Assembly (NCBI GenBank): GCA_963704545.1
Contig: OY969915.1
Span: 2,232,001 to 2,296,000, forward strand
Length of the DNA: 64,000 nucleotides
Direction of reading: 5' to 3'
Origin: VRUE01 sp963704545
GTDB lineage: Bacteria > Actinomycetota > Thermoleophilia > Solirubrobacterales > 70-9
Shown here piece by piece: positions 26,823 to 35,356 of this stretch (position 1 is its first letter; the number at the start of each line of letters is the position of its first letter). The notes under the pieces are model-generated. The model was not told the DNA's origin. It was given only the letters and a program-made list of their open reading frames with translations, and did no database searches. Position numbers and translations under genes: made by a program.

Positions 26823-28355
26823 CTATTTCCCGCGGTGCTTCTCTTTCGCCCCGGCGGGAACCACGGTCGCTTTCAGCGTCAGCACCTTCTTGCCGAGCGC
26901 ATCTCTGGCCCGGACCCTGACGACTAGCCGACCTTTACCCTCCTCTTCCAGGGCGGCAAGGCATTTGCCGTACACCTTGACTCCGAGCCTGGCGCGTTTC
27001 CCCGGGGCAAGGCTTTTCCTAAGCCTCGTCCTCACCTGGCGACACGGCGTCTCGCCGGCTTTCAGCTTCGCCGAGAGGACCTTTAGCGCGCAGGGGGTGC
27101 CCCCACAGGTGATCGTCCCGATCTTCGCCCTGCCTTTTTTGTTGAGCCTGATCTTCCCTTTCCTCACATTTGCCCTGGCGCGTGTTCCCGGTGGCGGCGG
27201 GGGAGCCACCGCCTGCCAGTTGGGCGCGTAGCCGTCGGCGGCTATCCGGGTGAACCCGGAACCGTCGAGGGCCATGGTGAAGAGGCCGGTTTCGTCTTTC
27301 CCTCCGGGGCCATAGGCCGCCCGCCGGAGCACGATCCGCGAGCCGTCTGGAGAGAAGGCCGGAGAGTTGACGTAGCCGCCGAAGCCTTCCGGCAGGGGGG
27401 GCACCGGAAGGAGTTGCACGACGCCTCCCCCAACGCCGACCATCCCGATCTCGGCATACCCGTGGCTGAAGACGATCTTCGAGCTGTCCGGCGAGAAGTC
27501 GGGGGCGCGATCGGACTGGCCCGTCGTGACGCGCCGCGGCGCGGCTCCCGGGGCATCGATGACGTAGATCGACGACCCACCCGGGCCGCCGCGAGAGAAG
27601 GCGATCTTCCCGTCGGCGGAGTAGGCCGGCTTGGTGTCCCTTCGATCGCCCACCAGCGACGTGAGCGCCCCGACCTGGTCACCGGTCCGGGAGTCGATCG
27701 AGACCAGATGGGACCCGCACAGGTTGCAGCTGTATTCGTAGTTGAAGTAGGCATCTGGATTGCCGAAGCCGAGACACGTCTGTTCGTTCAGGGCTTCCAC
27801 CGCGCAGATGCTCCGATTGGTGCGTTTCCCGCTGGCTTCGGAGACGGCAAGCTGCGAGCCGTTGGATGAGAACGACGGGTGGTCGAAGGTCCGCCATTCG
27901 TCGACGGAGGTCTGGATCCTGACTATCGGGACCGTTTTGCCCGAGTGAGGGTCATCGTAGTTTTCCTCCCATTTGGTCTGGAACGACTGTGAACTGCTGC
28001 CGACCAGAAGCTGCTTGAGGCCGCCCCCGGTCGCGCTCATCACCGCAATGCCAGCTTCCCTGTCGAAGGCGATCCTGCTGCCGTCGGGGGAGTAGGAGGG
28101 AGCCGACACTCCGGCCCCCGACGTCAACACCGTCGAGGAGCCTCCATCGGCATTGGCGGACCAGATCGCGGCACTCGAGTAGGAATAGGAGTCCGCAGAG
28201 GCGTACGCCACCTTGCCATTGACGCCGGGAAACGCCGCGTCGCCGCGATCGCTCATCGAGATCGCAAGTACCGCGAGCCCGGAGGCCGCGGCGAGAACCG
28301 CGATTGCGACGATCACTCGGTGGCTTCGAGCTGGAGACTCGAGTCCCATGCCCAC
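26823..28355 (-). CDS. Membrane-anchored TolB-like beta-propeller protein
   Basis: 510 residues. One hydrophobic segment (about 15-34) anchors or exports the protein. Then PD40/WD40-like blades repeat: SYSPDGSRIAFDR, FSSNGSQLAVS, YSADGKIAFSR, FSPDSSKIVFSHG and FSPDGSRIVLRR. A basic C-terminal domain (about 400-505) contains GTITCGGTPCALKV and CRQVRTRLRK, with four cysteines. Such propellers bind proteins or glycans outside the membrane; no enzyme motif is seen. It is divergent from the large membrane protein at 28451. Confidence 0.82.
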   Translation of the reverse strand: MGMGLESPARSHRVIVAIAVLAAASGLAVLAISMSDRGDAAFPGVNGKVAYASADSYSYSSAAIWSANADGGSSTVLTSGAGVSAPSYSPDGSRIAFDREAGIAVMSATGGGLKQLLVGSSSQSFQTKWEENYDDPHSGKTVPIVRIQTSVDEWRTFDHPSFSSNGSQLAVSEASGKRTNRSICAVEALNEQTCLGFGNPDAYFNYEYSCNLCGSHLVSIDSRTGDQVGALTSLVGDRRDTKPAYSADGKIAFSRGGPGGSSIYVIDAPGAAPRRVTTGQSDRAPDFSPDSSKIVFSHGYAEIGMVGVGGGVVQLLPVPPLPEGFGGYVNSPAFSPDGSRIVLRRAAYGPGGKDETGLFTMALDGSGFTRIAADGYAPNWQAVAPPPPPGTRARANVRKGKIRLNKKGRAKIGTITCGGTPCALKVLSAKLKAGETPCRQVRTRLRKSLAPGKRARLGVKVYGKCLAALEEEGKGRLVVRVRARDALGKKVLTLKATVVPAGAKEKHRGK

Positions 28356-28450
28356 CCTTTCACGCGAGATTCCCCGGCAACCCGCTTCTCAAATAGCGTT
28401 GCCTGGCTTTAGCCCTGCCCGGACAGGGCTCTTATATCAGTTGCATCTCC

Positions 28451-30688
28451 ATGGATGTCGTCGACTACTTGAGCAGCATTTTCTTCTTCGGCGTAGTGAT
28501 CGCGGCCTTCGCGATCAGCGCCCGTTACCTGCGTTCCGTTCTACTGCCTGACTGGCAGGGGGCGCCGGCGGCTCTTGGAGCAATCGTTCTCGGTCTGGCC
28601 CTGGCGGTCATCACCTGTGAGCTTCTCGGCCTCCTCGGCCTCTTGACCGCACCCGCACTGATTCTCGTCTCGGTCGCCACCGCACTGGGTCTCCGCATTT
28701 CGCTATTGCCCACAGTCGCCGGCCCGGCTCCACCGGCCCCAACGGTGGGCCGGCTCGGCCTGGGAGTCGCGGCAGTTGCTGCGCTGCTCACCGCAGTGCA
28801 CTGGGCCGGGCCGGTCCTGCACAGCCTCGACGTCGGCATCTACCGACAGGACAGCACCTGGTATCACCTTCCCTTCGCCGCCTGGTTCGCCCAAACGGGG
28901 TCGGTCGCGGGCCTGCTGCAAACCGACCCTTTGAAGCTGGCCGTCTGGTACTACCCGCTCAACTCGGAGCTCCTGCACGCGATCGGGATGGTCGTGCTCG
29001 GCAACGACCTGGTCTCGCCACTGCTCAACTTCGGATGGATGGGAGTGGCGCTGCTCGCCGCCTGGTGCGTTGGGCGACCGCTTGGCCTTGCTGCGGCCAC
29101 TCTGCTCGGCACGGTCGTCGTCGTCGACTCCGACATGATGCTCGTCCAGGCCGGCAACGCGCCGAGCGACATCGTCGCCCTCGCCTGCCTTCTCGCAGCG
29201 ATTGCGGTCCTCGTCAACGGTTGGGCCGCGTCGGGGGACGCCGCGGCGCCGCAGCGCGGCAGCCTTGCGATCGCCCCGGGCCCGCTCGCCGTCGCCGCCC
29301 TGGCTGCCGGATTGGCCATCGGCACCAAGGTGACGATGCTCGTCCCGGTCGGGGTGATGACCGTGGGCCTCCTCCTCGCGGGCGGACGGGACGGCGGCGG
29401 GCGGCGGGCGGCGATCTGGCTGGGCGGCCTGGCGGCAACGGGTGGCCTCTGGTACCTGCGCAACCTCATCCAGGCCGGCAACCCCCTGCCATGGCTGAAC
29501 GCAGGGCCTCTGCCGGGGCCGAACCAGGAAGCGCTCTACCCCCGGCCGGCGCACTCGATCGCCGAGTACGTCGCGGATCGCCATGCCTGGACCGACTTCT
29601 TCCTCCCCGGCTTTGCCGAGACCCTCGGGCCGCTCTGGTTCGTGGTCCTCTTCTTTGCCGTCGCCGGGATCGTCCTTGGCCTGCGCCGCCGCCACGGCCC
29701 CCTGATCCGCATGCTCGCGCTGGCCGGAGCGGCCACGCTCGTCGCTCACGCTTTCAACCCGATTTCGGCTTCCGGCCCGGATGGCGGGCCCTACGGCTTC
29801 GCATCCAACCTGCGCTATGCCGCACCGGGCATCGCAATCGGGCTGATCCTCCTGCCGCTCTGCGAGACGCGATGGATGGCGCGACGAGTGCTTGCCCCCG
29901 CCTACGCCCTGCTGATCCTCACCGCCTCGATCGCCTCGGCGGAATGGATCCAACCTCAGCCGGTCGTTGCAATCGCGATTGGGGCACTGGCCGTTGCGGT
30001 ACCTGTCTGGCTCGCGAGCGGGCCTGGCAAGGGGCGCCGGGGCCTGGCGATCGCGTCGTTGCTGGCGATCGTCGTGGCTGCGGGATACCCGGCGCAGCGC
30101 CACTACTTCGACAACCGGTATCGGGCCGACCTGGCACCCCCGCTGGACAATCCCGGCTTCCGGGCATCCAACCAGTGGAAGCTGATCCAGACCTGGGCCC
30201 GCGACCAGCGCGGGATGCGGATCGGCATCGTCGGCACTCCGGCCGCCTATGGCCAGTACGTCCTCTATGGAGAGGACCTAAGCAACGAAGTGCGCTACCT
30301 CGGCGAACCCCAGCCCCACGGCGGGCTGACCCAGATCGAGAACTGCAGGCGCTGGCGCGAAAGGATCGGCAGTGAGCGGTTCGACGCGGTCGTGATCACG
30401 CCCGAAGACCCTGGCTCGCCATTCCCACCGCCCCAGATCGCCTGGACCGGGGGTGACGGAGGGGCCGTACCGGCGCTACGGGTCAACCCGGCCGGGGTCT
30501 TTCTCCTGGCCGGCCCCTTGAACCCGGCAGCCTGCCAGAAGACTCCCCCGGGACTCAGGCCCCCGGCCCCCCGGGCCGTCTCCCCCCGCCGGGAACGCCA
30601 GCACCGCGGGGACGCTAACGGTCCATCGGCTCCTCAGCGCAGCATGAGACGGGCTTCCCGCTCCCGACGTTCTTCTCGAGCGGTGTAG
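28451..30688 (+). CDS. Large polytopic membrane protein (GT-C glycosyltransferase-like)
   Basis: 745 residues with about 12 hydrophobic segments over the first 550, then a soluble C-terminal part. The first extracytoplasmic loop contains LDVGIYRQDSTWYHLPFAAWFAQTG; an Asp in this loop and a long following loop (YYPLNSELLHAIG) fit GT-C polyprenyl-sugar-dependent transferases. The final 60 residues are Arg/Pro-rich and overlap the convergent small gene, so the true coding end may carry a disordered tail. The sugar and acceptor are unknown. Confidence 0.72.
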   Translation: MDVVDYLSSIFFFGVVIAAFAISARYLRSVLLPDWQGAPAALGAIVLGLALAVITCELLGLLGLLTAPALILVSVATALGLRISLLPTVAGPAPPAPTVGRLGLGVAAVAALLTAVHWAGPVLHSLDVGIYRQDSTWYHLPFAAWFAQTGSVAGLLQTDPLKLAVWYYPLNSELLHAIGMVVLGNDLVSPLLNFGWMGVALLAAWCVGRPLGLAAATLLGTVVVVDSDMMLVQAGNAPSDIVALACLLAAIAVLVNGWAASGDAAAPQRGSLAIAPGPLAVAALAAGLAIGTKVTMLVPVGVMTVGLLLAGGRDGGGRRAAIWLGGLAATGGLWYLRNLIQAGNPLPWLNAGPLPGPNQEALYPRPAHSIAEYVADRHAWTDFFLPGFAETLGPLWFVVLFFAVAGIVLGLRRRHGPLIRMLALAGAATLVAHAFNPISASGPDGGPYGFASNLRYAAPGIAIGLILLPLCETRWMARRVLAPAYALLILTASIASAEWIQPQPVVAIAIGALAVAVPVWLASGPGKGRRGLAIASLLAIVVAAGYPAQRHYFDNRYRADLAPPLDNPGFRASNQWKLIQTWARDQRGMRIGIVGTPAAYGQYVLYGEDLSNEVRYLGEPQPHGGLTQIENCRRWRERIGSERFDAVVITPEDPGSPFPPPQIAWTGGDGGAVPALRVNPAGVFLLAGPLNPAACQKTPPGLRPPAPRAVSPRRERQHRGDANGPSAPQRSMRRASRSRRSSRAV

Positions 30689-30855
30689 TGCTTGATCACC
30701 ATCGTCAGGCCCATGCTGTTCAACCCGGCGCACAAGACCATGGCGATGGTGATGAGATCGCCACCGTCACCCAGCAGCACCAGACCGACCGAAAGGATCA
30801 CGAAGACCGCGAAGACCGCGACTCCGACGAGCACCATCGCTTTCAGCTTGCTCAT
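30634..30855 (-). CDS. Small two-helix membrane protein
   Basis: 73 residues: two hydrophobic segments (about 5-28 and 33-53) and a basic, Arg/Glu-rich tail (HYTAREERREREARLMLR). Unknown family. It overlaps the 3' end of the convergent large membrane protein by 55 bp. The protein-like composition makes it more convincing than the overlapping tail. Confidence 0.6.
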   Translation of the reverse strand: MSKLKAMVLVGVAVFAVFVILSVGLVLLGDGGDLITIAMVLCAGLNSMGLTMVIKHYTAREERREREARLMLR

Positions 30856-30864
30856 GATTCGATC

Positions 30865-31230
30865 TTAACCAATCGTCGCAGACAAAAAGATTACAGCGAG
30901 GGCGAACGCGAATCCCAGCAAACCCCCGAGTGCGGTTGCCCACCGAACGTCGGCCTCCGGCGCTCGCAACAGCGCTGGTCCGGCATGCGCAAGAAATCCG
31001 AAGACGGCAATCGATGCGGCCATGAAGCCGGCTCCAGTAGCGGCAGTGGCGATCACAAGGCGACCGTATGAGCTCACGCCGCGCACGTGGCGCGCGAAGC
31101 GTGCCCAAACCCCAACGAAGTAGAGAAGCTCGGCGACGAGCTTCCAAAGGTGAAAGCTCTCGGCGACGAGCTTTACCCGGAGACAGCCTGCGCCCCGAGT
31201 GGCGGATATCGGTCGCTCTCTCGCGGACAC
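30865..31230 (-). CDS. Small membrane protein, start uncertain
   Basis: Up to 121 residues. The C-terminal 75 residues contain two hydrophobic segments (VIATAATGAGFMAASIAVFGFL and the final ALGGLLGFAFALAVIFLS), but the first ten codons fall within the hairpin at 31201-31281. The KLVAE motif is repeated (KLVAESFHLWKLVAELL), reflecting a DNA direct repeat near 31127-31170. A GTG at 31077 would give a shorter protein. It lies 9 bp upstream of the previous small gene, so they may be co-transcribed. Confidence 0.45.
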   Translation of the reverse strand: MSARERPISATRGAGCLRVKLVAESFHLWKLVAELLYFVGVWARFARHVRGVSSYGRLVIATAATGAGFMAASIAVFGFLAHAGPALLRAPEADVRWATALGGLLGFAFALAVIFLSATIG

Positions 31231-31281
31231 TCAAGAGCGGCCGAAGGCCGCTCGTCCGAGAGAGAGCGACCGATATCCGCC
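31201..31281. repeat. Long hairpin after the ETF-QO gene
   Basis: Arms at 31201-31222 and 31260-31281 pair perfectly over 22 bp, followed by CGGAC/GTCCG and a central AGCGGCC-GAA-GGCCGCT stem. It starts 14 bp after the ETF-QO stop in the direction of transcription. This is likely to end or protect the ETF-QO message. Confidence 0.8.
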
Positions 31282-31295
31282 CCCTCCCCGCCCCC

Positions 31296-32993
31296 TCAGG
31301 TCTCCTGGTAAAGCGGCCCGTCGCCGCCCTCGGGCAGCGTCAGGCGCCCGCCCTTGGCCGTGATCGCCCCGCACTGCACGCAGTTGGAGGCGGTGACGTG
31401 GACATCGACCTCGGCGGCGCCGTTCTCGAGCTGCTCGTCGGGGATCTCGTAGACCTGGGCCGGGCACATCGAGACCCAGGTCTGGGCGATCTCGCGCGGC
31501 ACCTTGGCCTGGATGCGGACGTGGTTGGGGGCGTCGTCGCGGGTCGCGTTGCCCGAGAGGAAGACCGAGTCGAGCTTGGCGAAGGTGAGCTCGTTGTCGG
31601 GCTTGACGTACATGTCGCCCGCCTTGCCCAGCTCCATCTCCACCTCGGAGTCGTGCTCCTGCTTCCAGTGACCCCCGGGGAAGTTGCCTTTGGTGATCGT
31701 CATCGCCGAGGCGAAGGCGCCGCCGAGGAAGAACCCTTTGGAGAAGGGCTGGCGCATGTTGCGCGATTCGTAGAGGTCCTTCTCGATCGGCGAGTTGTGG
31801 ACCTTCTCGTCGTAGGCCTCGAAGTTGACCGAGTCCTCCTTCAGCGCCGCGACGATCGATTCCGCCGCGTACATGCCCGCGTGCATCGCGTAGTGGACGC
31901 CCTTCAGCGTCGGCACGTTGACCATGCTCGCCGCATCACCGGCGATCACCATGCCCGGCACCGCGAGGCGCTTGGGCATCGCGAAGTAGCCGCCGGAGGG
32001 GATCGTCTTGGCGCCCCAGGCGACCCGCTTGCCGCCCTCGAGCAGGTCCTTGATGAAGGGATGGGTCTTCAGCAGCTGCAGGGCGTCGTGGACGCTGAAG
32101 GTCGCGTCGGTGTAGTCGAGGCCGGCGACGAGCCCGATGCAGAGCTTGTCCTCGCCCATCGGGTAGATGAAGCTGCCGCCGAACTCGTTGTACTTCGGCG
32201 ACTTTCGCAGCGGCCAGCCCATCGTGTGGATCACGCGGTCGAGCGGCTTGGGAACCTCCCAGACCTCTTTCACGCCGAGCTCCCAGCGCATCGGATCGGC
32301 GCCGTGCAGGTCGAAGTAGTCGTAGGCGGCGTAGGTGAGATGGCCGACGGTGCCCTCGGCGAGGACCGTCGCCCTAGCGACGACGTCGGAGCCCGGCTCG
32401 AAGTTGCCCAGCTCCTCACCCTCCTTGCCACGACCGCGATCGCCCGAACGGACGCCCTTGACCACCCGGTCCTCGACCAGCAGCTTGGTAGCGGCGGTCT
32501 CGGAGAGGATGTAGACGCCCGCTTCCTCGGCTTTGTCGGCGAGAAAGCGGCCCAGCTTGGAGACCGAGGTGACGTAGTTGCCGTGGTTGCGGAAGTTCGG
32601 CGGCATCGGCTTCAGCGGCAGCGCCGCCTTCGAGGTCAGCAGGTAGACCGCGTCCTTGGTGACCTCCTGGTAGACCGGCCACTCCTCCTTGGGCAGGTCG
32701 GGGAAGAGCTCTTCCATCGCCGAGGGCTTCATGTTCGCCCCGGAGAGCAGGTGGGCGCCGGCGACCTTGCCCTTCTCGATCACCGCGACCGGGACTTCAC
32801 CCAGCTTCTCGGTCAGCTCCGGCTCGTTCTCGAGCAGCTGCATGATCTTGTTGGCGCAGGCGAGCCCGGCGGGCCCGCCGCCCACTATCGCGATGCCGAC
32901 CTCGATCCGCTCGTCCGCCGGATCGGTCGGCGGGCCGATCGCGTCGGCCGCGTCGAACGGCGGCGGGAACTCACTTGGCGCTACTGCCGGCAT
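31296..32993 (-). CDS. Electron-transfer flavoprotein:ubiquinone oxidoreductase family protein
   Basis: 565 residues. The FAD dinucleotide loop VGIAIVGGGPAGLACANKIMQL is at about 26-47, then the GAHLLSGA and GVRSGDRGRGKEG blocks. The C-terminal ferredoxin-like part normally has four cluster cysteines; here MCPAQVYEI and NCVQCGAIT give only three, the fourth position (CxxC of the second motif) being Ala/Ile. It would take electrons from ETF to the quinone pool during acyl-CoA oxidation. It is downstream of etfB and etfA on the same strand. Confidence 0.92.
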   Translation of the reverse strand: MPAVAPSEFPPPFDAADAIGPPTDPADERIEVGIAIVGGGPAGLACANKIMQLLENEPELTEKLGEVPVAVIEKGKVAGAHLLSGANMKPSAMEELFPDLPKEEWPVYQEVTKDAVYLLTSKAALPLKPMPPNFRNHGNYVTSVSKLGRFLADKAEEAGVYILSETAATKLLVEDRVVKGVRSGDRGRGKEGEELGNFEPGSDVVARATVLAEGTVGHLTYAAYDYFDLHGADPMRWELGVKEVWEVPKPLDRVIHTMGWPLRKSPKYNEFGGSFIYPMGEDKLCIGLVAGLDYTDATFSVHDALQLLKTHPFIKDLLEGGKRVAWGAKTIPSGGYFAMPKRLAVPGMVIAGDAASMVNVPTLKGVHYAMHAGMYAAESIVAALKEDSVNFEAYDEKVHNSPIEKDLYESRNMRQPFSKGFFLGGAFASAMTITKGNFPGGHWKQEHDSEVEMELGKAGDMYVKPDNELTFAKLDSVFLSGNATRDDAPNHVRIQAKVPREIAQTWVSMCPAQVYEIPDEQLENGAAEVDVHVTASNCVQCGAITAKGGRLTLPEGGDGPLYQET

Positions 32994-33054
32994 CGCTTAC
33001 TCCAATCGTTCGTCGGGGAGCTGCATCCGGGGGGCCGGAGCCCCCCGGGAGACG

Positions 33055-34026
33055 TCAGCCCTTCTTGGCCTTGATCGCCTCGGTCAGCTTGGGGACGATC
33101 TTGTGCAGGTCGCCCACCACGCCGAGGTCCGAGAACTCGAAGATCGGCGCGTTCTGGTCCTTGTTGATCGCGAGGATGTTCTCCGAGCTCTGCATCCCGA
33201 CCTTGTGCTGGATCGCGCCGGAGATGCCGGCGGCCAGGTAGAGCTTCGGCGCGACCGTCTTGCCGGTCTGGCCGATCTGGGCCGCGTAGGGGTACCAGCC
33301 CGCGTCCACGACGGCCCGGGTCGCGGCGACCGCCCCGCCCATCGCCTCGGCCAGTTCCTCGCACTGCTTGAAGCCCTCGGCGGCGCCGAGGCCACGGCCG
33401 CCTCCGACGAGGATCTCGGCGTCCTCGATGTTCACGTCGGCGCCGCGCTGCTCGCCGCGCTGGACCATCTTCGCCTTGGTCGACCAGGGCGAAAGCTCGA
33501 CCTCGACGTCGACGACCTCGGCGGTGCCGCCGCTCTCGTTGATGTCAAAGGCGTTGAGGCGGCCGATGATGATCCCCGGCTCGCCGACGCACTCGACGTC
33601 GGCCACCTTCGAGTCCTGCAGGATCGGGCGCTCGGCGATCAGCTTGCCGCCGTCCACCTTCACCTTGGTGACCTCCATCGTCACGCCTGCGTTGAGGCGA
33701 GCGGTGAGGCCGGCGCCGATCTCGAAGCCGAGCAGGCCGCCGCCGAAGAGGGCGTAGGAGAAGCCCTCGTCGGAGATCACCTTGGCCATCGCGTCGACGA
33801 TCGGCTGGGCAAGGCCCTCGGGCACGCTCTTGGCCCGGTAGATCTTGGCCGCCCCCCAGTTGCCCAGCGCCGCGCAGGCGTCGTCGGCGATGTCGCCGAC
33901 GACCAGCGCGGCGGCCTCGCCGCCGATCTCGCCGGCCAGCCTGGCCGCCTCGGAGATCGCCCCGAGTGAGTTCTTGTTGAAGTTGCCCTCGTCGTCGTGG
34001 AGGGCGTAGGTCAGGATGCCTGCCAT
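33055..34026 (-). CDS. etfA: Electron transfer flavoprotein alpha subunit
   Basis: 323 residues. The C-terminal FAD domain is clear: VGGGRGLGAAEGF, DAGWYPYAAQIGQTGKTVAPKLYLAAGISGAIQH and GVVGDLHKIVPKL. It forms a heterodimer with EtfB that carries electrons from acyl-CoA dehydrogenases. The stop of etfB abuts its start. Confidence 0.96.
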   Translation of the reverse strand: MAGILTYALHDDEGNFNKNSLGAISEAARLAGEIGGEAAALVVGDIADDACAALGNWGAAKIYRAKSVPEGLAQPIVDAMAKVISDEGFSYALFGGGLLGFEIGAGLTARLNAGVTMEVTKVKVDGGKLIAERPILQDSKVADVECVGEPGIIIGRLNAFDINESGGTAEVVDVEVELSPWSTKAKMVQRGEQRGADVNIEDAEILVGGGRGLGAAEGFKQCEELAEAMGGAVAATRAVVDAGWYPYAAQIGQTGKTVAPKLYLAAGISGAIQHKVGMQSSENILAINKDQNAPIFEFSDLGVVGDLHKIVPKLTEAIKAKKG

Positions 34027-34818
34027 CTAGATCAGCTTCCTCTCGTCGAGCCAGGCGACGATCTTTTCGACCGTCTCGTTGGTGTCCTCGTCCTCGATGA
34101 TCTCGCCGGCCTCTTTGGCGGGCGGATCGCTGAGCCCCAGGACCTTCGTCTTCGAGCCGCCCTCGCCGACCATGCCGCCGTCGATGCCGACGTCGCCGGT
34201 CGCCTTGGCGTCGAGGGGCTTCTTCTTCGCCCCCATGATCGCCTTCAGGCTCGGGTAGCGCGGCTCGTTGATCGCGTCGCCGACGCTGATCACGGCGGGC
34301 AACTCGATCTCGACCGTGTCATAGCCGTACTCGGCCTGGCGCTCGCAGCGCAGCTTGCCGTCGGTGACGTCGATCTTGATCACCTGGGTGAGCGAGGGCA
34401 TCTTCAGGTGGTCGGCTACGACGGCGCCGATCGTGTAGCACTCGCCGTCATCGGACTGCTGGCCCAGCAGGACCAGGTCGGGGCTCTCGGCCTCGAGCAC
34501 CTTGGCCAACGAGTAACCGGTGGCGCAGACGTCGGAGCCGGCGAGGGCGTCGTCGGAGAGGTGCACGGAGCGGTCGGCTCCGAGCGCTACCGCCTTATGC
34601 AGGGCGCGGACCGCCGAATCGGGGCCCATCGTCACGGCGACGACCTCCTCGACCGGGATCGCGCCGCCCTCCTTGATCTGCATGGCGGCCTCGATGGCGT
34701 GGGTGTCGAAGGGGTTCAGGTTCTTCTCGCCGCTGCGGTCCAGGCGCATCGTGTTGGAGTCGATGCGCTTCTGAACGGCGGCGTCCGGAACCTCCTTGAC
34801 CAGGACGCAGATCTTCAA
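34027..34818 (-). CDS. etfB: Electron transfer flavoprotein beta subunit
   Basis: 263 residues. The start is a TTG (34818-34816) supported by a perfect AAGGAGG ribosome site 8 nt upstream. Blocks KICVLVKEVPDA, NPFDTHAIEAAMQIKEG and LLGQQSDDGECYTIGA match EtfB, including the AMP-binding region. Just upstream lies a TTGACTG-AC-CAGTCAA palindrome, which probably controls the etfBA-ETF-QO operon. Confidence 0.96.
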   Translation of the reverse strand: MKICVLVKEVPDAAVQKRIDSNTMRLDRSGEKNLNPFDTHAIEAAMQIKEGGAIPVEEVVAVTMGPDSAVRALHKAVALGADRSVHLSDDALAGSDVCATGYSLAKVLEAESPDLVLLGQQSDDGECYTIGAVVADHLKMPSLTQVIKIDVTDGKLRCERQAEYGYDTVEIELPAVISVGDAINEPRYPSLKAIMGAKKKPLDAKATGDVGIDGGMVGEGGSKTKVLGLSDPPAKEAGEIIEDEDTNETVEKIVAWLDERKLI

Positions 34819-34861
34819 CTTTCAAGCCTCCTTGGCTGAGTTCTAGCTAGTTCTCAAGCTG

Positions 34862-34877
34862 TTGACTGACCAGTCAA
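34862..34877. promoter_or_regulatory. TetR-type operator upstream of etfB
   Basis: TTGACTG-AC-CAGTCAA is a perfect 7-bp inverted repeat about 44 bp upstream of the TTG start. Palindromes of this type are bound by TetR-family repressors of acyl-CoA metabolism. The repressor is not identified. Confidence 0.6.
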
Positions 34878-34921
34878 TCAGTCTATCTATGCATCGGGCG
34901 ATGTGACGTTAGGTGCGCTAA

Positions 34922-35341
34922 TCACGCTTCGTGGCGCTCTGCGGCGCCCTCGCGGATGAACTCTACGATCTCGTCGGTTCCCGCGCCCGGAGTGAAGACG
35001 GCGGAGACCCCGAGCTTCTTCAGCTCGGGGATATCCTCGGCCGGGATCGTCCCCCCGACCGTGACCAGGACGTCGTCGACGCCCTGCTCGGCAAGCAGCT
35101 CGACCACGCGCGGCACCAGCGTCATGTGGGCGCCGGAGAGGATCGAGAGGCCGACCGCGTCGGCGTCCTCCTGGATCACCGTCTCGGCGATCTGCTCGGG
35201 CGTCTGGTGCAGCCCGGTGTAGATCACCTCCATCCCGGCGTCGCGCAGGGCGCGGGCGATGATCTTGGCGCCGCGGTCGTGCCCGTCCAGGCCAGGCTTG
35301 GCGACGACGACGCGGATCTTGCGGGCGGTTGCGGTGCTCAT
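34922..35341 (-). CDS. Methylmalonyl-CoA mutase, cobalamin-binding small subunit
   Basis: 139 residues: only the B12-binding domain. The DxHxxG motif is GLDGHDRGAK (His21 axial ligand), followed by SILSGAH and GGTIPAEDI. It must pair with the large subunit gene 15 bp upstream. Split mutases of this kind occur in archaea and some bacteria; the alternative substrate isobutyryl-CoA or another acyl-CoA cannot be fully excluded. Confidence 0.93.
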   Translation of the reverse strand: MSTATARKIRVVVAKPGLDGHDRGAKIIARALRDAGMEVIYTGLHQTPEQIAETVIQEDADAVGLSILSGAHMTLVPRVVELLAEQGVDDVLVTVGGTIPAEDIPELKKLGVSAVFTPGAGTDEIVEFIREGAAERHEA

Positions 35342-35356
35342 CTCGACCGCGGAACC

